Shown in pieces: positions 18,431 to 29,590 of a stretch of 64,000 nucleotides of DNA. The notes under the pieces are model-generated. The model was not told the DNA's origin. It saw nothing but the letters and a program-made list of their open reading frames with translations, and made no database searches. Where the stretch lies: the NCBI GenBank assembly GCA_039707465.1, contig CM077643.1:42868105-42932104 (forward strand), in the 5' to 3' direction. Every line of letters begins with the position of its first letter. The stretch's first letter is position 1. The translations under genes were made by a program, and so were the position numbers. This DNA is from Rhabdophis nuchalis. Taxonomy: Eukaryota > Chordata > Lepidosauria > Squamata > Natricidae.

Positions 18431-19745
18431 TTTGGCATGAACGGCCATTTTGAAGCCTGCCTGAATCAAGAACCAAAATGGCTGCCGCCTCAGCTTCAGA
18501 GGACAATGATTGGAGTCAGGTCCTCGCGACTACGACCAATGGCCCCACGGAAGGAACAGAGGCTCCTGCAGTGGTAATTGCCCCCATGGCCACAAGGCAA
18601 AGGGGAAGAAAGAGCATATGGAACCACAAGCCTCAAAAGGGGCCAAATTGGGGTTCAAAATCCCCTAAGCCTGCCTTTAAGTATGAGAAGCAGAGGCATG
18701 AGGTACTAGAAAGCATTTATAAAAGTACAGCAGCCAGAAGTCTTCTCTTGTCCTGAGCACTAAGGTGAGGCAGTCTGCACTTTCTTCGCCTGGGAGAGCT
18801 GCAGATGAGGATCCCTCCCTCCATGTGAGGATCCCCATTGACTCCTCAGGCCTCTGGGGTTCTAGCCAAGGTTGGCAGTCACCCCCACGCACTGCCCCAT
18901 GGGGGCTTCACCTCATCCTCTTCCCTCTACATCCGCAGGGGTTGGTGCTGCTCAATTACCCCACTTGGGGGGGGCCAACTTCAGGACCTAATGTTCAGGG
19001 CTTTCCAGCAGTGCAGCGTTCCTGCTTTCCAACTGCCTCAGATTCAGCCACAGGTTGCTCCTCCATCTGCAGCTCCTGTGGGGATAGATGGTCAGGAGTC
19101 TCCCCTGTTTCTTCCCATGACAATAGTAAGTCTGAATCTGAAGAGGGCGAAATCAGAGAGGAGAAACTTTAGGGGGTTGAGGGCATACGCCCCTCTAAGC
19201 CTTCCTTCTCAGTTTGTTTCAGCCTCATTATTTAAGTGTCTGCTCTTTAAAGCTAAGGCATTGGCCAAATTTGGCAAAAAGCCATCGGAACCCCTGGTGC
19301 AACCGCAGGGCTTTTTTGCCGAGACTATATTTGAGGAAAAGGCTATTGAGGCTGACACGTTCCCACCCCCAAGTCCTTTCTTGACCTGGTCAAGCGCCAG
19401 TGGGCATCTCCAGCATCTGGCTCTATGCCCACTTCCACTGGCAAAACGTTCATTAATGTGGACAAGGACATGGTTCAGGTGCTGTTGCAACCCACTATTG
19501 ATGCACCTGTCACGGCCCTGCATGCATCTGCAAACATGGCCAGAGAACCCTCTGAAGCCAGAGGATGATGATAATAATAATAGTAATAATAAAGTTAAGA
19601 GTGTTGAGGCCAAGGTCCTCCTTTCTGTACTAGGAGATGCTTTGAAAGAAAGCCTAGAGTTGTGCATTATTCTTGCCTCTACTGAAATATATAACAGAGG
19701 GTTTGTATCTCATTCTTCCCTCATACTCCCTGCTATTTCTGTCTG
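18430..19745 (+). pseudogene. Gag-like remnant of a retroelement (possibly DIRS-like)
   Basis: Three consecutive frames look like one broken protein. The first, 18478-18756, ends VLESIYKSTAARS. The second, 18765-19172, ends with an acidic patch SESEEGEIREEKL. The third, within 18838-19746, resumes with SLFKCLLFKAKALAKFGKKP, and a further frame near 19380-19570 reads KRQWASPASG and NVDKDMVQVL. The pattern resembles gag proteins I associate with squamate DIRS-type elements, but that is from memory. No RT or recombinase is present, and an (ATA)n-like run at 19570-19590 interrupts it. Confidence 0.4.
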
Positions 19746-20500
19746 ATAACTCATCTAAAAGTCAATTGTTTCACTGGGGGGGGGGATTTCTGGAGGGAAA
19801 ATTTGCGACTGTGCACTTTCAGTTCCAGAATTTCTCTTTGGGTCCTTGGCCTTTTTTCACACACCTCATTAGTCAGACTGTAGGAACAGTTTGAGCACCA
19901 ATTCAGAGTTCCTGTGCAGAGTAGCTGAGAACCTGTGATGACCTGGAAGAATCCAAACACTTGAATAATGAAGTAAAAATTAGTAGTGTTAATCTGTTTC
20001 TCACTTCAGGCTCCCCCTTCTCACCTGGTGCTGAAGTTTCCAACATAGAGAAGCTACAAGAATTTAGAGGAACGTGTCAGTTTCTTTGCTAATCTTCCAA
20101 TGCAGGAAATCATTTCTAAATCCTGTCTTGGTGGATTTGCATAACTGTCACCACTGAAACACCGAAAAAGTCAGAGCTTAATACAGTGTGAATGATTGTG
20201 TCAAAAGACATTGCCAGTCTTCCTTCACTTGTGCAAATCGTTCAGGATTTAAGTATTTCCAGCAGTCAAGGAAAAAGCTCTCTGGAAGTGATTTCCCCTT
20301 TTCACTTGCTCTGTGACAAATAGATTTGTCCCATAAAATCCTATGTAAGGTTGACCAGAAAGCAGGTCTGTATGATGCAACTGGACAGAGAATTTGGTTG
20401 CCTGACAATATGAAATGCTTTTGCTTTATAGTAGCACTGAAACTGGAGCAATAGGAATACAATGTACAAGGAGAATTTTTCCTCCAAAGATTCACAGAGA
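19746..20500. other. No recognised feature
   Basis: May include the decayed end of the preceding gag-like element. Nothing specific can be supported. Confidence 0.35.
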
Positions 20501-20760
20501 GAGACAGAGAGACAGAGAAAGATAAAAGGAAATGGAAGTGGAGAGATGAAGGGAGAGAGGGAAGTGGAGTAGAATGGGGTGGTGGGAGGAGAGGAAAGGA
20601 GAGGAAGAGAGAAAAGTTGAGGGAAGAGGAGAAGGAAGAAGAAGGAAGTAGAGGGGAAAGGAGAGAAGGAAATGGACAAGAGGAGAAGGAAAGGAGTGGA
20701 GAAGAGGGGAGAGAAGAGGTAAAGGAAGGAGAAGGAAGTAGAGAGGGGAAAGGAGAGAGA
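20500..20760 (+). repeat. Polypurine (GA-rich) tract
   Basis: About 260 bases almost free of pyrimidines on the plus strand, with irregular GAGA, GGAA and GAAG units. The long serine/leucine/proline-rich frame on the minus strand over it is a composition artefact. Confidence 0.85.
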
Positions 20761-20764
20761 TTAA

Positions 20765-21000
20765 TATATAGAATGTTATGGTACAATTATTAATATAATG
20801 CCCATAACTACAACTTACAACATAATGTATTTAAAAGAGACTATAGAGGTATGATTAAGAGAATATTGGTTATAATCAGGGTGTATAAAACTACATATAC
20901 TCAAAAAAGATTGGATACAGCCAGCGTACTGCAGTTGCAAAACTGGAAATGTGATGTATTATAAAGAAAAATGTACAATAAAATATTTATTTTTAAAAAG
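20765..21000 (+). mobile_element. Possible L1-type 3' UTR
   Basis: AT-rich sequence ending ACAATAAAATATTTATTTTTAAAAAG, similar in style to the L1 3' ends in this window. No coding part, so weak. Confidence 0.25.
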
Positions 21001-21540
21001 TCTAAGTGGTATTGCTCTTTTTAAACAACACACTTACCCAAATCAATTGTTAATCAGGGGCTTCTCAAAACATGCTAATCTTTCCTTAGTGTGGATTTTG
21101 GGTTGTTGTTTTCAGGCTTAGTGTAATATGTGAACCAAGGCCATTAGGTTACTAGAAACTGAGGTAATTCAGTATTCAGGTTAAACATGTCATATGAAAG
21201 CAATGCTAAAATAGCCTACGCAGCCTTGTCTTCCAACACCTCACTGCCGCTGCCTCAGCATTTCACCCTGAATAGCTGCATCACTCTGTCTAAAATAGGC
21301 TCCACTGTGAAAATGCCTCCAGAAAACAATCTCCCCCATCCATCCCCCAAAATACCTCCATAACTTAATTTCTACAGTCATAGAATTTAGTTCTTACAAG
21401 AGCTAAATTTAAGCTGGCCCCAACAAAGCTTTAAGTACTATGGGTCAAATCGTGCAAAGCTTTCTCTCTCTTTTTATGTTCCATTCCTAAAATGTACTTA
21501 AAAAGGAAAAAAATAACCACCCACTCCTCTTTACCATAGC
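21001..21540. other. No recognised feature
   Basis: Nothing recognised. Confidence 0.4.
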
Positions 21541-21542
21541 GA

Positions 21543-22259
21543 AATAATAATAATAAATAATAATTTAATTTCTATCCCGCTCTCTCTCCCCAAGGGGACT
21601 CGAGGCGGGGCACAGGCAATTAAAAATACAAATAAATCACAAACAAATACAAAATACAAAGTTAAAAATAGATTAAATAAATCCTGCGCTAAAACCCATA
21701 AACTATACTAAAAATTACCCCTAAAAAACCCTAACCTAAAAAGAGACTATCCTAGGCCGGCCAGACGAAAAAAGTGCGTCTTTAATTTTAAGCGGAAGGA
21801 GCGGAGGTCCGTGGTTGTCCTGATATCGGGGGGAAGGTCATTCCAGAGGGCTGGGCCCGCCACAGAGAAGGCCCTTCCCCTGGGCGCCGCCCGCTGACAA
21901 AGTCTAGTGGACGGCACCCGGAGAAGTCCCTCTCTGTGGGAGCGAATCGGCCGTGAGGATGTATGGGGCAGGATCCGATCCCGCAGGTAGCTAGGTCCCG
22001 AGCCATGGAGCGCTTTGAAGATGGTAATTAACACCTTGAAGCGCACCCGGAAGACGACAGGTAGCCAGTGCAGCTCGCGCAGTAGCGGTGTTACATGGGC
22101 AAACCTAGAGGTGCCCATAATTGCACGCGCGGCTGCATTCTGGACCAACTGAAGCCTCCGGGTACACCTCAAGGGGAGCCCCATGTAGAGAGAGTTGCAA
22201 TAATCCAGTCGGGATGTCACGAGAGCATGAGTGACTGTGCGAAGGGCGTCCCGATCCAG
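21543..22259 (-). mobile_element. L2-type LINE, 5'-truncated
   Basis: Plus-strand order: an AAT-repeat tail, then CCCGCTCTCTCTCCCCAAGG, CGAGGCGGGGCACAGG (3' UTR), then ORF2. Homology ends abruptly after the segment at 22259. It belongs to the sub-family with an (AAT)n tail, also seen at 33.7 and 45.7 kb. Confidence 0.85.
21747..22220 (-). pseudogene. L2 ORF2 C-terminal fragment
   Basis: 157 codons, open, from SRLDYCNSLYMGLPLRCTRR through ELHWLPVVFRVRFKVL to ALWNDLPPDI and RLKLKTHFFRLAGLG. This is the post-RT region only, so no catalytic function is expected. Confidence 0.8.
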
Positions 22260-22840
22260 TATAAAGAAAGATTCTCATTAGTTATTTCACATTCCTGGTA
22301 CCTTATGTCTTGGAAAGCACATTAAAACATTAGCTACAGCAACTTTGGAAAGCCTTCCTATATATTATATTTAGGTCATATCGGTGTCTGGAATTAATAT
22401 GGATCAGGTGTAGGTAGCTTAGACAAAGCTAGGATTTTTAACAGATTCCTCCAGATTTCAAATATCACAAAGTGTCCCTGTGGGCAAGATCTAAGTTTCG
22501 TATTATTTCCAATATTTGTGCAGGAGGGAGGGTACAGTGCCTGCTTTTATGCAGAGGTGATCTTAGATTCCTATCCATCTTCAGTTCAAAAGGAATAGTT
22601 AACAATGAAAATGCTTAGGGCATTGCCAAATAGGGGTTTAGATGCAGCCACAAAGTGAATTTTGCTCCTCACTGATGAGCTGACCCCGACACCGAGTGCT
22701 TAGGTTGCTTTGAACTCAACTTCCTCCTTATATTGCAAAGCTTTGGGCAAATGGGAAACAATCCATTTGAAGGCAGCAAGTGCTGCTGAAGAAACTCGTG
22801 TGTTTTGCTGCAACAGTTATCACTCAAAGAAATGTCTGTC
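22260..22840. other. No recognised feature
   Basis: Nothing recognised. Confidence 0.4.
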
Positions 22841-22848
22841 TCCTAATC

Positions 22849-23171
22849 CAGGGATGGCTAACCTTTTCGTTGCTGCATGCCGAAAGTGCTTGTGACACAC
22901 ACACACACCACGCCCCTGTGCATGCGTGTGCAAGTCCCTCTGCATACGCACAGCCTGTGGACATGTGTGCACCCCCACACTTATAACCCCCTACATGCAT
23001 GCCGATGTGTTTCCTGAATGCACTCTGCCTCCCACACTTGTGCAGCAGACACCTGAAAACCAGCTGGCCAACGCGAGGCACACGCGCATGCACGGTGGAC
23101 CTGAGCTGGGGCAGCTGGAGAGGGCTCTGCATGCCACCTGTGGCACGCGTGCCATAGGTTCGCCATCACAG
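22849..23171 (+). mobile_element. Nonautonomous hAT element (family 2)
   Basis: Starts CAGGGATGGCTAACC and ends GGTTCGCCATCACAG, with a perfect 8-bp duplication TCCTAATC at 22841-22848 and 23172-23179. CA-rich and GC-rich interior, no coding capacity. Confidence 0.9.
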
Positions 23172-23324
23172 TCCTAATCCCTTATGTCCCAGCAAGGTGC
23201 TAGAATGTAGTATGGGCAAGGGGGCTAAAATATAGGCCCATCAGAGACATGTCACCATAGTCAGCAGACAAAATTTAAAAAATTACCAACTTTCACTGGA
23301 CTCTTAAAAGTAATTGTGAAGGAG

Positions 23325-23445
23325 GCAGGGAAGGGAAGGGAAGGGAAGGGAAGGGAGGGAGGGAGGGAGGGAGGAAGGAAGGAAGGAAGGAAGGAAGGAA
23401 GGAAGGAAGGAAGGAAGGAAGGAAGGAAGGAAGGAAGGAAGGAAG
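23325..23445 (+). repeat. Purine microsatellite (GGGAA)n-(GGGA)n-(GGAA)n
   Basis: Three adjoining purine arrays whose units shorten step by step, suggesting slippage from an initial pentamer. Confidence 0.95.
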
Positions 23446-23906
23446 AACACTTGTGGATTTGATGATTAGAAAAGGTGAAAGAGAGGAAAGAGGGAACTAT
23501 GATGTAATTTTAAAGAAGAAGAATATATTTGTTTGTAACTGCTGTAAAGAAGATTGGAATCAACTTTTCTACCGACCTTTCACTGGAATTTTTCTTGTTG
23601 GGGAGGGGTCATGGATATAAAACTGAGGTGAAATGATGCACTAACCAGATAAAATCCAAATTGTATGAGACATTTCTCTGTTTATCTCTTGGATAAGTTA
23701 GGAATACCTGATGGACTGTTAATCATATATATTTATAATTATGAACTTGCAGACATGTACCCATGAATGTTCCCAATACCTACTAACCTAAATAGTTTGA
23801 ACAACCCAATGAAGACTCGCTTTATCTCAGTTCTGAAATGAAAAAAAACCACCATAGGTGACCAAATGCTGGCCAACTGAAACATTCATTTCTTCTCCAT
23901 TTGAAA
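23446..23906. other. No recognised feature
   Basis: Nothing recognised. Confidence 0.4.
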
Positions 23907-24134
23907 TCCTAGAGCAGGGGTGTCCAAACTTGGGAACTTTAAGACTTGTGGACTTCAACTCCCAGAATTCTGAGAGTTGAAGTCCACAAGTCTTAAAGTT
24001 CCCAAGGTTTTTTTTAATTAATAAATTTTTATTAATTTTAAAACACTACAACAAAAACTACATACATCATACAATACAATGTTTCACCCTGTGCTATACA
24101 TAGGAAAGGAAGACTTGGTCCTTCGGATATATCT

Positions 24135-26657
24135 TCACGATCTCCAAAATCCACGTTCTCTGGGTACAGGTGTTGAAGCATCCAAATTTCCAAACGCGTA
24201 CTCCACAAATGGCTCCCAAGTTTTCCAAAAAGTGTCCCTTTTATAAACACCCTTTCTAAATTTAATATCACATGTCATTTTATCATTTAAAGCTAATTTC
24301 CACATTTCATAGTACCACTCTTCTATTCTAAAATTCACCTCTAATTTCCAATATCTAGCTATTATAATTCTTCCCATTATAATCATAATTCTAACCAATT
24401 CTTTCTCATAATTTGTTAATTCTGATTCCTTAATTAACAACAATAATATAGTTTCTGGTCTCAATATTATTTTTTTCTTCATCATTTCAGATATCGTTTT
24501 CTCCAATTGTTGCCAAAACTTTTTAACTTTTCCACATTTATACCACATATGTTCATAAGTCCCCAGTTCCATGTTACATCTCCAACATTTATTACTAATT
24601 TTTTTGTCCATCAACGATAACCTTAATGGAGTCAAATACCATTTCCAGACAACCTTAAAATTATGTTCTTTGATCCTTGTTGATAAAATCCTCATAATTC
24701 GACTCTTCCAATTCACATTCCAGTCCATATCTGATATTTTAATATTGAATTCTTCCTCCCAATTCATCTTCATCGTCATTTGTGGTTTCCCATCAAAATT
24801 TATAATCTTATATATCTTACTAACGAGTCCCTTTAACCCAATTTCGTCTTTGATAATTTGAGATACTAGGCTTTCAAATTCAGTTTTGTTTCTACTTGTC
24901 TTACAACTCCCCCTTACCTTCATAGTCCATTTTTCTATCTGTATTTTTTCAAACCAATTTAGCCCCAATTTTTCAATTATTCCATTTTTCCTTCTTTCAT
25001 TTCCTAAAGCTTTTAACCAATCTATTATAATTTCTATGTTTTCATCTTCAATTACTTTATCATGGCTTATATTGGTTTTAATCGGCCAATTTCCAATTGT
25101 CTTCCCCAAAAAGGTTATATCCGGAATTAGAATTTTAACAAATTTATTCCAAATTTTACTCAGTCCTTTTAACCAATAACTGTTAATTACCTTTTTTGTT
25201 TTTGCTTTATCTAAAAACCATGTAGGGCCAAATCTCTTAATATCTTTTAACTCTAAATCTCCCCAATGACCATCTCCGCCTTTAAGTATTTTTACCACAG
25301 TTCGAATACCATAGGCCCGATAATAATTAAGTAGATTGGGAATTCCCAATCCACCTTCCTTTTGATTTTGATACCACATTTTCTTCAATAATCTAGGTCT
25401 TTTCCCACCATTGCAAAATTTATCCAATTTCTTCTGATATCCTTCCATATCTTTCTCTGACAAATTTAATGGTAACATCTCAAATAAAAAATTAAACTTT
25501 GGTAACAACATCATCTTACACATTGCAATTCTACCGAACCAAGACAACTTTATCTTTTTATATTTATCTATCTTCTTCTCCACTTCATTCATCATCACAT
25601 CATAATTAAGTTTTTTCAATTCCCTAACTTTAAGTGAAAGTGTTATTCCCAGATATTTCAATATATTTTTAATTCTTATCCCAAATTGTTCCTGCATATT
25701 CTCCCACTCCTTACCATTTTTATCCATTAATAATTCAGATTTTGACCAATTTACTTTTAAACCTGTCACTTCCTCAAATTCTTTCAAATGTTTATTTATC
25801 TTTTTCAAGTTTTTCTCTATATCTTTCAAAATGATCAAGGTATCATCCGCGTACAAATTTATCTTATATCCCTTATACCCTTCCAATTCTTCATCTTTTT
25901 CTATCATTTTAGTCAGTACTTCCATAACCAATAAAAATAATATTGGAGACAAAGGACATCCTTGTCTCGTACCTGCTTCCAATTTAATCTCTTCCATCAT
26001 TATTCCATTCACCTTCACTCTTGCACTACTTTTTTGATACAATTTCAAAATTACATGTATGAATCTATTACCAAAACCTAATACCTCAATAATTGCTTTA
26101 ATAGTTTCCCATTGTACAGAATCAAAGGCTTTGAAAATATCTAGTGATACTATACCTATTTTATCATCATTATGTTCAGCTACATCTATAATATTTAACA
26201 CTCTTCTAATAATGTCACTCATATATCTACCTTTAACAAAACCTACTTGGTTATAACTTATATATTTATCTATAAATCCACTTAATCTATTACTTATAAT
26301 AGCAGTAAATATCTTTGCATCCTGATTGATTAAAGAGATGGGTCGATAGGACTCAATCCTCTCCAAGTCTTTATCTGGTTTAGGAATTATGGATATTACC
26401 GTTCTGTTCCATGACATCGGAACTTCTCCACCATGTAAAATTCCATTAAACAATTTTTGCAATTTTGGTATTATTGTTTCCTTAAAGTTTTTATAAAACT
26501 CAGCAGGCAATCCATCTTCTCCTGGGGCCTTCCCTAATTTTATCCCTTGTATTATTTCATTAATCTCGTCTTGTGTTATATCTTCTTCCATCAAGTCCTT
26601 ATATATTTGATCAATTTTCACAACATATTTTTCAAGATAACTTTTCAATTTTTCCAA
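24135..26657 (-). CDS. L1 ORF2: reverse transcriptase and C-terminal zinc knuckle
   Basis: 840 codons without a stop. Visible motifs are GKAPGEDGLPAEFYK (about 42-56, RT domain 0/1), SYRPISLIN (103-111), QVGFVKGR (137-144), LDIFKAFD (172-179, first catalytic Asp), AGTRQGCPLSP (228-238) and YADD (269-272). A Cys-rich CWRC...H....C knuckle lies at about 690-708. This is the L1 arrangement. The protein performs target-primed reverse transcription. A frame break at 26657-26854 separates it from the endonuclease, so the copy is not a functional source as read. Confidence 0.92.
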   Translation of the reverse strand: MEKLKSYLEKYVVKIDQIYKDLMEEDITQDEINEIIQGIKLGKAPGEDGLPAEFYKNFKETIIPKLQKLFNGILHGGEVPMSWNRTVISIIPKPDKDLERIESYRPISLINQDAKIFTAIISNRLSGFIDKYISYNQVGFVKGRYMSDIIRRVLNIIDVAEHNDDKIGIVSLDIFKAFDSVQWETIKAIIEVLGFGNRFIHVILKLYQKSSARVKVNGIMMEEIKLEAGTRQGCPLSPILFLLVMEVLTKMIEKDEELEGYKGYKINLYADDTLIILKDIEKNLKKINKHLKEFEEVTGLKVNWSKSELLMDKNGKEWENMQEQFGIRIKNILKYLGITLSLKVRELKKLNYDVMMNEVEKKIDKYKKIKLSWFGRIAMCKMMLLPKFNFLFEMLPLNLSEKDMEGYQKKLDKFCNGGKRPRLLKKMWYQNQKEGGLGIPNLLNYYRAYGIRTVVKILKGGDGHWGDLELKDIKRFGPTWFLDKAKTKKVINSYWLKGLSKIWNKFVKILIPDITFLGKTIGNWPIKTNISHDKVIEDENIEIIIDWLKALGNERRKNGIIEKLGLNWFEKIQIEKWTMKVRGSCKTSRNKTEFESLVSQIIKDEIGLKGLVSKIYKIINFDGKPQMTMKMNWEEEFNIKISDMDWNVNWKSRIMRILSTRIKEHNFKVVWKWYLTPLRLSLMDKKISNKCWRCNMELGTYEHMWYKCGKVKKFWQQLEKTISEMMKKKIILRPETILLLLIKESELTNYEKELVRIMIIMGRIIIARYWKLEVNFRIEEWYYEMWKLALNDKMTCDIKFRKGVYKRDTFWKTWEPFVEYAFGNLDASTPVPRERGFWRS

Positions 26658-26853
26658 ATCTATTTATTTTTTTGATATAATTTTTGAAAAAAGGACCTGA
26701 CCACTTCATATTTCTCTGATTTCTTATAACATCTTATACCTTTATCATCTATCAAAGAGCCAATTTCTCTCTTCTCACTTTTATTTTTCGCCATCCTTGC
26801 TAGTAACTTAGAATTTTTATTACTATATTCAAAAAATTCCCTGTTTAAATATC

Positions 26854-27581
26854 TTATATTTTTTTAACCAATTCTATATCCTCTTCTATCAATTTATTTT
26901 TTAATAAATTTAGCTCCTTCAAACATTCTTTGTCCTTCGTAAGTAAAAATTGATTCTCCAATACCTTTATCTGCCTTATATCCCGTTCAATTCTACACCT
27001 ATAATTTCTATATTTCCTGCTTGATAACTTAATGCTTTCTCCTCTAAATACTGCTTTCATCACATCCCAAACAATTTCAAATTTAACCTCTCCATTATCA
27101 TTTAATCTCCAACTTTCTTCCCATTTTTTAAGTATCCATATTTTATCCTCCTCATTTTTATATAATTTTTCATCATATCTCCAACCTCTTCCTTTTTTTT
27201 CAAAATTAAAATCTATTTCCATTGTAACTTCTGCATGATCAGACTCCTTGAAAATTCCCACATCTATTTTATCTATATTACTCAGCAAATCTTTAGAAAC
27301 AAAAATATAATCAATTCTTGAATACGTATTATATATCTTAGAGCAAAAAGTGTACACTCTTTCAGTACCTTTCAACTCCCTCCAAACATCTACCACGCTA
27401 TTTTGAAACATCCATTCATTTAAAATCTCCCCTTTATTGGTTTCTCTATAGCGGTTGGGATTAGTACTATCTATTTTGTCTCTAATTAAATTAAAGTCCC
27501 CAGCCACAATCACTTTCCCTACACTTTCGATTTCCAAAATTTTAGTTATTTTCTCAAGGAAGTCTTTTTGTTTTCCATTCG
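26854..27581 (-). pseudogene. L1 ORF2 endonuclease, partial
   Basis: Carries VAGDFN (catalytic GDFN box), SRIDYIFVS and ESDHAEV (the final SDH motif) in order, then the linker to RT. The N-terminal half of the endonuclease is missing because of 5' truncation. The frame at the high-coordinate end runs on into MITE and flanking sequence to 27654, which is not L1. Confidence 0.85.
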
Positions 27582-27604
27582 GTTTGGACACCCCTGTCCT
27601 AGAG

Positions 27605-27782
27605 ATATGTGTCAAAGAAGATAATGCAAAGTAGGTGGACAAGAAATCTGACATGACCTAAACCAAATTCTCATGTTACCACATCTCTTAATAGTAAAAA
27701 TTACAAATTGATCACAGATTGGGGAGGGACATCTGCAGTCAGTTGTGTCCTCTGGAATCAGGTATTCTGGAGTAAAACATGA
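27605..27782. other. No recognised feature
   Basis: Short spacer. Nothing recognised. Confidence 0.35.
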
Positions 27783-28292
27783 TGTCAGGATTTCAAATAG
27801 CATCCTAAATCAAGTAAGAATCCGAGGCTAGAGGTCCCTCAAAGTTCCAATTTATTAGAGAAGCCATGTTGGCACCTCTGGGAAAGCTTCCAGGTTTTCC
27901 CCACTGAGTTGAATGTTCAAGACCCTTCCCCAGCACCCACATGTCCATCACATGGTCCAATCAGTCATTGTCCAGAGGAAGATTCCTCTCAATCATGCCA
28001 CTCCAGGTGCAGGGGCAAGTTGACCTTGACTCACTTAGTCAGAATGTTATTTTGACTACATATCTCCCATAATCCAAACAATCCCCTCTCCAGTTCCTCA
28101 CAGTAGAATAAGTGGCAGGCTTGAGGCCCACTGTAAAAGATGGCTGCCAAGCCTGACATCTAATTGCGTTGCTGGCAGAGACCTTAAAATCGAGTGATCT
28201 ATTGCAATACTTTGCAATGTCCCTCCCCTTCCTCCCATCCATCTGGATTAGCCCCCCGTGTGAATCAGATCTGATCCTATGTGAATTGAACA
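27783..28292 (-). mobile_element. Candidate LTR (minus orientation)
   Basis: Ends TGTCAGGATTTC on the left and GAATTGAACA on the right (TG...CA). On the minus strand an AATAAA lies about 75 bases before the 3' end, as in retroviral-type LTRs. Only an imperfect CATGA flank pair is seen, offset by two bases, so the right boundary is uncertain. Confidence 0.4.
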
Positions 28293-29046
28293 TTCATGAT
28301 TCAAAAAGGACATGATTCAATTCAAGTGTACACCTCAAGATTCAAGAGCAAATTGATCTGATTTGAACTGCACAGCGGGTATAATTTAAAAGGAAAAAAT
28401 GTCTGCAGGCTATAATAGAGAGGAATCAAAATGCCTGCAGCCATTTCATGTTTTAATAAAATGGGCAAAAAATATCAGGAACGGTAGACTGTTTAGAAGA
28501 TGTTTACCCTGCCAACTTTCAGTTTGGTACCTTCACCTCCATAAATTTTTGTAGTATTTTCCTGAACTTCTTTTGAGGCAACAATAGCGGGATGAAGGGG
28601 AAAAAATACAGTGGCCTCCCAATTGTCCAGCAAAGTTATACTTGAGTGAACAGTGCAGCAAAGTATCTGTTCCAACTTTAAAGTAAAAACTATTTTTAAT
28701 GATAAAATAAAAAGATCTTACTTCTTCACTTGCTTTTCTGGGATGAGAAGCTTGATATGACACTAATAACACCAACTTGCCTTTGTACCTTCATGTAACT
28801 TTGATGCCCTTGGATTGTCAAGAGAGCTAGCAAAGAATCATAGAGGTAGAGGGTATCATAGACCTCAGCTGTCAAAGATGTTCTCCTAGACCTGCTTTGA
28901 GCCAAGTGGGAGAGGAAGGGGTTGGATTGTTTAACCCTTCTAGCTAAAAAGAACTGGATACTCCATGGAACATTGGCTTGTTGGGAAACCTGGCCCCTTC
29001 TAGGAGAGAAATTCTTCTCATTTATTTTAGTGGGTGCCAATTTGGG
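28293..29046. other. No recognised feature
   Basis: Nothing recognised. Confidence 0.4.
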
Positions 29047-29590
29047 ATGCATTCAAATGGGGCAGTAGGACAGGGACGGTAGGCACACTGGTGCTCTTAT
29101 GCATGCCCCCTTACAGACCACTTAGGAATGAGGCGAGGTCCACAGTAGACAGTTTAAAGCTAAAGCTATGGGGGTTAGAGGAAGTAACAACAGAGTCAGG
29201 TAAAGCATTCCAGTGGCTGACCACTCTGTTGCTGAAGTCGTATTATCTGCAATCGAGTTTGGAGCAGTTTATCTTGAGTTTGTATCTATTGTTTGCCTGT
29301 GTATTATTGCAGTTGAAGCTGACGTAGTTGTTGACAGGTAGGATGTTGTAGCAGACAATTTTGGGTACTATGCTTAGGTCACATGGTAAGCAGCGTAGTT
29401 CCAGGTTGTCCAAACCCAAAATTTCAACCCTGGTGCCATAGGGAATTCTATTGTGAGCAGAGGAGTGTACTCTTCTTGTGAAATACCTCTGGATCCACTC
29501 AATTGTATTAATGTCTGGTATACAGTGTGGGTTCCAGTCTCATTGTATCCAAAATCATTGTATTCAACGTATATCAGAATCAATGATAAA
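29047..29590 (-). mobile_element. Non-LTR retrotransposon 3' fragment (unassigned clade)
   Basis: The reverse complement of this segment aligns along its length with 44940-45330. Shared strings include CTCACAATAGAATTCCCTATG and, in translation, LGLDNLELR-type and NRVVNAWN-type motifs, typical of the region after RT in CR1/Rex/Jockey-like LINEs. Decayed, no open frame. Confidence 0.6.

Larger units (their letters stand above)
24008..27581 (-). mobile_element. L1 LINE, 5'-truncated, with a nearly intact ORF2
   Basis: Read on the minus strand: a partial endonuclease, RT, C-terminal zinc knuckle, a 3' UTR of about 125 bases and an 8-A tail. The edges abut MITE copy B with no clear target duplication (at most 1-2 shared bases). 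It is 5'-truncated within the endonuclease. Low decay suggests recent insertion. Confidence 0.9.
23915..27596. mobile_element. Foldback hAT MITE (family 1), copy B, split by an L1
   Basis: The left arm begins CAGGGGTGTCCAAACTTGGG; the far right end is TTTGGACACCCCTG at 27583-27596. The duplication TCCTAGAG occurs at 23907-23914 and again at 27597-27604, 3.7 kb away, proving that the intervening L1 inserted inside the MITE. Confidence 0.9.

Noticed and set aside
20178..20786. 202-codon Ser/Leu/Pro-rich frame on the minus strand
   Set aside because: Created by the polypurine tract at 20500-20760; no domain or family resemblance.
23325..23445. CRISPR or other spaced repeat array
   Set aside because: Units are contiguous without spacers, and the genome is evidently vertebrate.
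24571..26256. Plus-strand frames opposite the L1
   Set aside because: Antisense shadows of the L1 ORF2, with only low-complexity hydrophobic content.
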